Source: Pollenia angustigena (Eukaryota > Arthropoda > Insecta > Diptera > Polleniidae). Taken from it: a stretch of DNA of 64,000 nt. The stretch is taken from the NCBI GenBank assembly GCA_930367215.1, contig OV884058.1, positions 171,846,478 through 171,910,477 of the forward strand, in the 5' to 3' direction. Each line of letters starts with the position of its first letter. The first letter of the stretch is position 1. Below are positions 58,416-64,000 of this stretch, in pieces. The notes under the pieces were generated by a model, which did no database searches, had not been told where the DNA came from, and worked only from the letters and a program-made list of their open reading frames with translations. A program made the translations under genes and the position numbers.

Positions 58416-59715
58416 GGCTCCGTGCAATAACTCCCAGGTGCAATAAGTCCCAGTGCAATAACTCCCAATGAATTAAATCCCAAAATAAATGAAATAAGTC
58501 CCAAACTGGAAAAAAGAAATAAATCCCAAAAAAATGAAATAATTTCCAAGTCTTAAATGAAACAAACCCCAACTTTTGGGAGTTATTTCATAATGAAATA
58601 ACTCCTAAAGACATTAATGAAATAACTTCCAAAAACAGTCCATCGAAAAGAAATGAAATAAGACCCAAAAAAAATTAAACAATTTCCAAAGAAATTTATT
58701 ATATATGTATTCGTTTTACTTGAATATTTACATATTAGGTTACCAAAAAACTAACATTGAGTCCTCGACATTTTGACAACAAATGGGGCATTTTATTATA
58801 TCCTGACCTCCTGCAATGGCAACTGCCTGCAGTTTAAGCACGCCGGGTACAAGGATTACCTCCTCTATGGTATAACAAACATCGGCTTCGCTTAAAGCAA
58901 ACACCGGCTTCGCTAACTAAAGCTTCTCTGCATAGCCGGCCTTCGGCCGGGCGCAAGGATTTTATACTCTGTGGTATAACAAACACCGGCTTTGCTAACT
59001 AAAGCTTCTCTGCATAGCCGGCCTTCAGCCGGCCGCAAGGATTTTATACTCTATGGTATAACAAACACCGGCTTCGCTAACTAAAGCTTTTTTGCATAGC
59101 TGGCCTTTGGCCGGGCGCAAGGATTTTATACTCTATGGTATAACAAACACCGGCTTCGCTAACTAAAACTTCTCTGCATAGCCGGCCTTCGGCCGGGCGC
59201 AAGGGTTTTCTCCTCTATGGAATATCAAACACCGGCTTCGCTAACTAAAGCTTCACTGCATAGCCGGTAACCACAAGACACTGCAATTGCAATTAGCAAA
59301 ATTTTCTTTTTTGATAAACTTAAGTCATTGTATTCAAATAGTTTGAAATATCCCGTTATAAATACCGTTTAAAATTTTAAACAATTTTAAGAAATTGCAA
59401 ATAATTGAAAATGAAAAAACTCCCACAAAAAATGAAATAACTCCCACAGCAAATGAAATAACACCGAAAACCAAAATAAAATGAAATAACTTCCACGTTA
59501 ATTTTTTCGGGGACTTATTTTATTTGGATTTTATTTCATTATGAAATAACTCCCAGGCAAAAAATGAAATAACTTCCAAAAAAAATGAAATAAAACCGAG
59601 AGGGCTGGGAGCTATTTCATAATGAAATTACTCCCACATTTGTATGAAAAATTTTTGGGTCTAATTTCATTTTTTTCTTGGGACTTATTGCACCTGGGAG
59701 TTATTGCACGGAGCC
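58416..59715. mobile_element. 1.3-kb TIR element carrying a GC-rich minisatellite
   Basis: Ends GGCTCCGTGCAATAACTCCC then AGGTGCAATAAGTCCCA, inverted on the right with one mismatch over about 37 bp. A perfect 8-bp target duplication GTTTTAAC flanks it (58408-58415 and 59716-59723). The interior has dozens of degenerate AAATGAAATAACTCCCA motifs and an 82-bp tandem array. No transposase is present. The 8-bp duplication fits hAT or P superfamilies, but the terminal GG is unusual for hAT. Confidence 0.92.
58866..59272. repeat. 82-bp minisatellite, about 5 units
   Basis: Units begin at 58869, 58973, 59055, 59137 and 59219 (GGTATAACAAACACCGGCTT). Three spacings are exactly 82; the first is 104 because of a 22-bp internal duplication. 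Each complete unit contains the hairpin CCGGCCTTCGGCCGG. The array is markedly GC-richer than its surroundings. Confidence 0.93.
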
Positions 59716-60295
59716 GTTTTAACTGGGAAAGTAATCAGTAAATACCGCTTTACAATTTTGCAATTTTTTTGTTTGGCGGAATATCGGAATTTTTCCTAAT
59801 TATTGGATTATAAAAGAATATGAAGCAAAAAGTTTCAAATATTTGGTTAAAATAAAGTATTTTGTCTCTCCTGAAAAGTAGTTGTTTTTGAGTTACGAGG
59901 TTGCGGAAGAAAACCATCGATATACCCCATACCTAACTCAATTTTTTTTAAATGGTCGGTAGTTCAAACCAATTCTGAGCTGACGATATCCTTATTGACT
60001 TGTGATGTTATTTAAATTTAATATTTCTTTTACTTTTTTAATTGCATAATCATCGGCATCAACAAGCTCCTCAAACATTCTTAAACTACTCAAAGGTTGT
60101 TTAAAGGAATTTGAAGCATCTACCCAGGTGTTACTACTGGCCTCGGATACATTTCATTTAAAATTGCAACATGTCTTTTCGAATTGGCTTCTAATTTACT
60201 GTGCATGCGTATAACCCATTAGCCTAATCGCTCCACAAAGGAGAATGGAAATAGCACTCTTACTTGTTGTTTTATTATAAAAAACTTATGTGGTG

Positions 60296-60420
60296 TTTAT
60301 AGAACACGAGCGCCTTTCTCGTCCGTTCAACTTACATTTAAAACAAAAACAAAATTTCGAAATTTGTTTTTGTTTTGAATGTTAGTTAAACGGACGAGTA
60401 AGGCGCTCGTGTTCTATAAA
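60296..60420. repeat. Palindromic MITE, 125 bp
   Basis: TTTATAGAACACGAGCGCC and on is mirrored by GGCGCTCGTGTTCTATAAA, with arms of about 55 bp. Confidence 0.8.
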
Positions 60421-60426
60421 CTACAT

Positions 60427-60820
60427 ATTACACTCATAAAATTATTACAGAAACTGATTGTGGGTTCTTAAATTCGTTTTCCGTACTTTTAAAATTGAAT
60501 AAAAATATAGTTATTTTACGAATAATTTTATTTTTTAACATTTATGTTTGTTATTCAAAAAACAAACTACCAAAAAATAATGTTTTTCCGTATTTATTTT
60601 GTTACGTAGTTTGATTTTTGTCGGTTAAAATATATTTTTTAAAAGTAAAAACTATTCAATTTTGGGGAATATGATGTTCAATAAATAAAAAATTTTGAAA
60701 TGAATGTAAAAATCATTTGTTTTAAATGAAATGTAAATGATCCGTTTTTTAAATGAATTTTAAGTTGTTTAAAATGAATTTTCGTTTGAATTTAACTACA
60801 AAATATTTTGAGTGTAGTTT
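60427..60820 (-). repeat. MITE with TACACTCA ends, copy 2 (inverted)
   Basis: Reverse-complement counterpart of 57672-58065, separated by the 58416-59715 element and other repeats. Confidence 0.8.
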
Positions 60821-62579
60821 CCAAATTAACCTGCTTATTTGACCTTCTTTTGCAAGTGTAAACGAAACCTTGTTATCTAATTTTTTGAATCCCAAGGAAA
60901 ACCTTGATAAAAGTAAACATCATTCAAAAATTGTGTAAGCAAAATATTTTTGTGGCATACTGTTCCTACATACTAGAATCTTTAAAAAACAATTAAAGGT
61001 TGCACAAATAGAAAGGCTATATTTCTACTATACCCATGTTCAAAGCATTCTGTGCGAGAAAATTATTGATGTTCGTCGCAACACCTCTCAACTCATTAAC
61101 CAGCTTTTTCTTAACACTTCACAAATTAAATTAGTTTTCATTATTTTTAGCAGCAAACGTAATATTAAAAATAAATTTTAATCTTTAAAAAAAAAACTCA
61201 ATATTAAAATCGATTGATGAATTAACTTAACTGTTGTTGTTGCTTCTTTTTCACATAAACTGTAAATCATAATTTTTCAGAGAAAAATCATGATTAAATT
61301 GAAAACATTGAATTAAGAAAAAGAAAGAAAAAACTCTTTGAATTTGTTGCGAAATTATTAAACGGGCCAGGAAAACAACAACAACAATAACCGACCAACT
61401 GGCCAATAAACATTACAATTTAACAACAACGACAACAACAATAATAATAACTATAACAATAAACTTTAACACAAAACTGGCTTAATTTCAAAGTTTTTCC
61501 TTCTCAAATATGATTAAACTTGTCTTAAGAGAAAGAGGGAAAAAATATTAATTTTATTAAGATTTTTGTTGTTGTTGTTTTTAAAAAAGAAGCTTCAAAG
61601 AAAAAAAAAATCTTTAATAATTTTGTTGTTGTTTTTTGTTACTTTTCACTTGATTTAACCGAATCAGAGTCAGAGTGAATAATATTTAAAGAATTATAGA
61701 TGAATTGATGATGTTCCTTGAATCTTTGGTTGGTTGGCTGCTGTTGCCCAGCTTCGTTTAAAACTTCAACGGACTGTGTGACTGTGATTCCGACTCTCGG
61801 CTGACTGACTGCATTACAGCATTTCGCTTATACACGTTGTTGAGGTAATAACTCAGGTGATTATAGTAATTATGCGTTCTGACGCGATGGAAGTATGGAT
61901 AACGCTATTTCGATATAATTGAAAAATTCTGATAGACACTGATTGTAAAAGCAAAATGCTGATGATGATGATGACGAAAACGAAAACGATGAAGATGATG
62001 ATGGTGTGTTTGGCGGTGATGTAAAGAAGCCTGCGAAGTTCTTACAAATATGAAAGACAATGAATTTTGCCAGCCTTCATATTGTTGTTCTTATAGATGA
62101 GATTTGAAGGCTTGTAATTCGTTAAGTATGAATTTAAGGATGGCTGACAATGAAAATATAAATGAAAGATGGTGTTTTTTAAGACAGCTCCTGCTGCTGT
62201 TCAATCATTCTCGTCATAAATATAAAAATCTCTCCTTTTGAACAATTACAGTGTAACGATTCTGTTTAATGTTTTGTGTGCAAGTTGTACGAAATTTGTA
62301 ATTATTGTTGATATTTATTATTTTATACCTATAAGAATTATTGTTTAAATGCTGCGAATTTTTTAATGGTTCCAGAAGTAAAAGAATTAAATCGTTAACA
62401 GTTTTATATTTTAAAAAGTGTCTTAATAACTCAGAAAAAAATTTAAAAAAAACACCGATTGCCGATCGATTCGAATGTGCTGTTTTCAAGTCACAGGCAA
62501 TTGATTGTGCATCAAAAAACTGAGTACATTTTATATCAATTTTACCACACAATTAATCGCCTGTTATATGCAAGTAGCA
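60821..62579. other. Intergenic, CAA/TTG-rich, no gene seen
   Basis: CAACAACAACAATAA runs (about 61375-61460) and TTGTTGTTGTT runs (about 61566-61640). The region 61640-62110 is somewhat more complex and could be regulatory, but nothing specific supports that. The minus frame 62214-62552 is not recognised. Confidence 0.4.
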
Positions 62580-62665
62580 CATATCGTCGGTTGATTATTT
62601 AATTGTCGTATGTGGATACAAATTACATACGACATACGACAATTAAATAATCAACCGACGATATG
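62580..62665. repeat. Perfect 34-bp inverted repeat
   Basis: CATATCGTCGGTTGATTATT and on (62580-62613) is the exact reverse complement of 62632-62665, with an 18-base spacer. It could form a stable hairpin; a small MITE is most likely. Confidence 0.9.
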
Positions 62666-63211
62666 TAAGAAAAAGTTCACTTAAAATGATTTCGATAAAA
62701 AAAATTAAAAGAAAATCGTTTAGTTAAGTACAGAACTTTTTTAACCAAAAAATTAACCTTTACTCTTTATTGAATAAGACTGTTTTTTTTTGGAAATTAA
62801 AGAGGTGAACCCAAATTTGCACAATGGTCACTTTAGTGTGAAAAAAAAAAAAAAAAATTTTTTGATGTTATAGAAATGGCTAAACTTTTAGTTTATCAAA
62901 AAAAAAAAACATATATTGAATAATGTCAAAAACTTTGTCGTAAGCCGCCAATAAAGAAGTGTTCCCATATAGGCACAGCGAGTGTTAATGGGTTAAGCAA
63001 AAAATGTTCACTAAATATCTTTTTAGTAAAAAATCCCTTTAATTTTGGCTACTGAAAATAGTTTGCGGGAAATATTTGTATCTTAAAATTTTTTACAAAA
63101 AAAACTTGTTACCGCAAAAATATTAATCGTATACACACAAAGAAGTTTAGCGGAAAAATTTTCACTAAAAACACTTATGTAACAGAGTAACACATAAATG
63201 TGCACTTCATT
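62666..63211. other. AT-rich, no gene seen
   Basis: Poly-A/T tracts and fragments of repeats also present near 40160-40280 (for example GCACAGCGAGTGTTAATGGG region). Confidence 0.4.
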
Positions 63212-63454
63212 GTACCCACACAACAATAGTGGAGAGGGCATAATGCATTTGTGCTGATGTGTGTAACACCTTAAAATATGGGTCCTAGACAGACCTTAAA
63301 GTATACCAATCGACTCAGAATCACTTTCTGAGTTGATCTAACGATGTCCGTCCGTTCAGCTGGCTCGCTGTCCATGTAAACTTGTGCGAAAAGTACAGGT
63401 CGCAATTTTGGAGATAATTTAATAAAAGCCTATTGAAAATGGGCCGAATCCTAC
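63212..63454 (-). repeat. Short interspersed repeat, 'CAAGTAAGAAAGTATAGTCG' family (reverse, 3' part)
   Basis: Reverse complement of about 22680-22960, including GGACATCGTTAG and GACTCAGAAAGTGATT, and the terminal hairpin CACTATTGTTGTG. Confidence 0.8.
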
Positions 63455-64000
63455 ACGCAAAAGAAAAACATGGTTGTGGTAAACATATTCTAAGAGCAAC
63501 ATCACACAGAAAAATATCAATGTAAATTCGTTAAAAACCAGGTTGATTCTACAGTTTTCGGTAGTGATTTTGCTTCATAGTTACTTCATGTTAATTTAAC
63601 ATGATTTGACAATAACTTGCGAACAACATTTTTTTTTTTTTAAACAACTATAATTCATGTTAATTTAACATTGCAGTAAAGTTAGAGCAAAATGTCATTT
63701 ATATTGAAATAACAATCCAAATCACGTTGAATGAAAGTTATTTAAAGTTGAAACAACGTGAATTTCATGTAGAATCAAATTAATTGGAGTGTGATATAAC
63801 AGTGTGAATACAACATACAAATTACCCCTGTAACACATGATTCACTTATTTTGTATCTCCTTTGTTAACAGAAGCATCAGCAGATATGGTTTTCGTCATC
63901 ATTCTACTTTGAAAACTAGATGTACTATTTAACTAAATAATTTTAGTTAAAAGGATACGGGAATTGGGTTCTTTTTATAACCTATTTTAAACATGAAAAT
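63455..64000. other. AT-rich, no gene seen
   Basis: Repeated ATGTTAATTTAACAT palindromic motifs (63588-63605 and 63657-63674) suggest a decayed MITE, but its ends were not defined. Confidence 0.4.

Noticed and set aside
58866..59272. CRISPR-like array
   Set aside because: The 82-bp units are direct tandem repeats without variable spacers, inside a transposon in animal DNA.

Overview
This window looks like nuclear DNA from a higher dipteran (a calyptrate-type fly is my best guess). The evidence is strong AT-richness, long CAA/TTG tracts, a BEL/Pao retrotransposon primed by an animal-type tRNA-Phe, many hAT-type DNA transposons with 8-bp target duplications, and one exon coding for the His/Ala-rich low-complexity protein typical of fly developmental regulators. 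I see no bacterial-style operon, no CRISPR array and no rRNA. Most of the short open frames in the window are chance frames.

Layout. 1-8230: a complete but coding-dead hAT element (947-2390), a decayed mariner-like DDE transposase gene (3572-5330) split by a second hAT (4019-5088), and a tRNA-related SINE-like copy. 8230-14766: an intact BEL/Pao LTR retrotransposon with two 505-bp LTRs differing at one base, a tRNA-Phe primer site, one 1748-codon gag-pol frame and a 5-bp target duplication. It sits inside an older LINE reverse-transcriptase remnant (14762-15386). 15387-35136: a patchwork of further hAT elements and MITEs, inverted-repeat (foldback) structures and SINE-like copies. It includes two hAT elements lodged side by side in the same 8-bp target. 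35137-42092: a LINE 3' end, TIR elements and another hAT that splits an older repeat.

42640-47679 holds the only credible host-gene sequence: a leader and first coding exon (43373-43701) ending at a consensus splice donor, followed by intron. 47680-57142 is a near-identical tandem duplication of a 4.74-kb unit; it is either very recent or an assembly artefact. 57143-64000 contains two inverted MITE copies around a 1.3-kb TIR element (58416-59715) that carries an unusual GC-rich 82-bp minisatellite.

I found no convincing new multi-gene system. The most distinctive items are the tandem duplication, the minisatellite-bearing transposon, the stacked hAT insertions and the young BEL copy. All matches come from reading the sequence by eye; no database search or alignment program was run.
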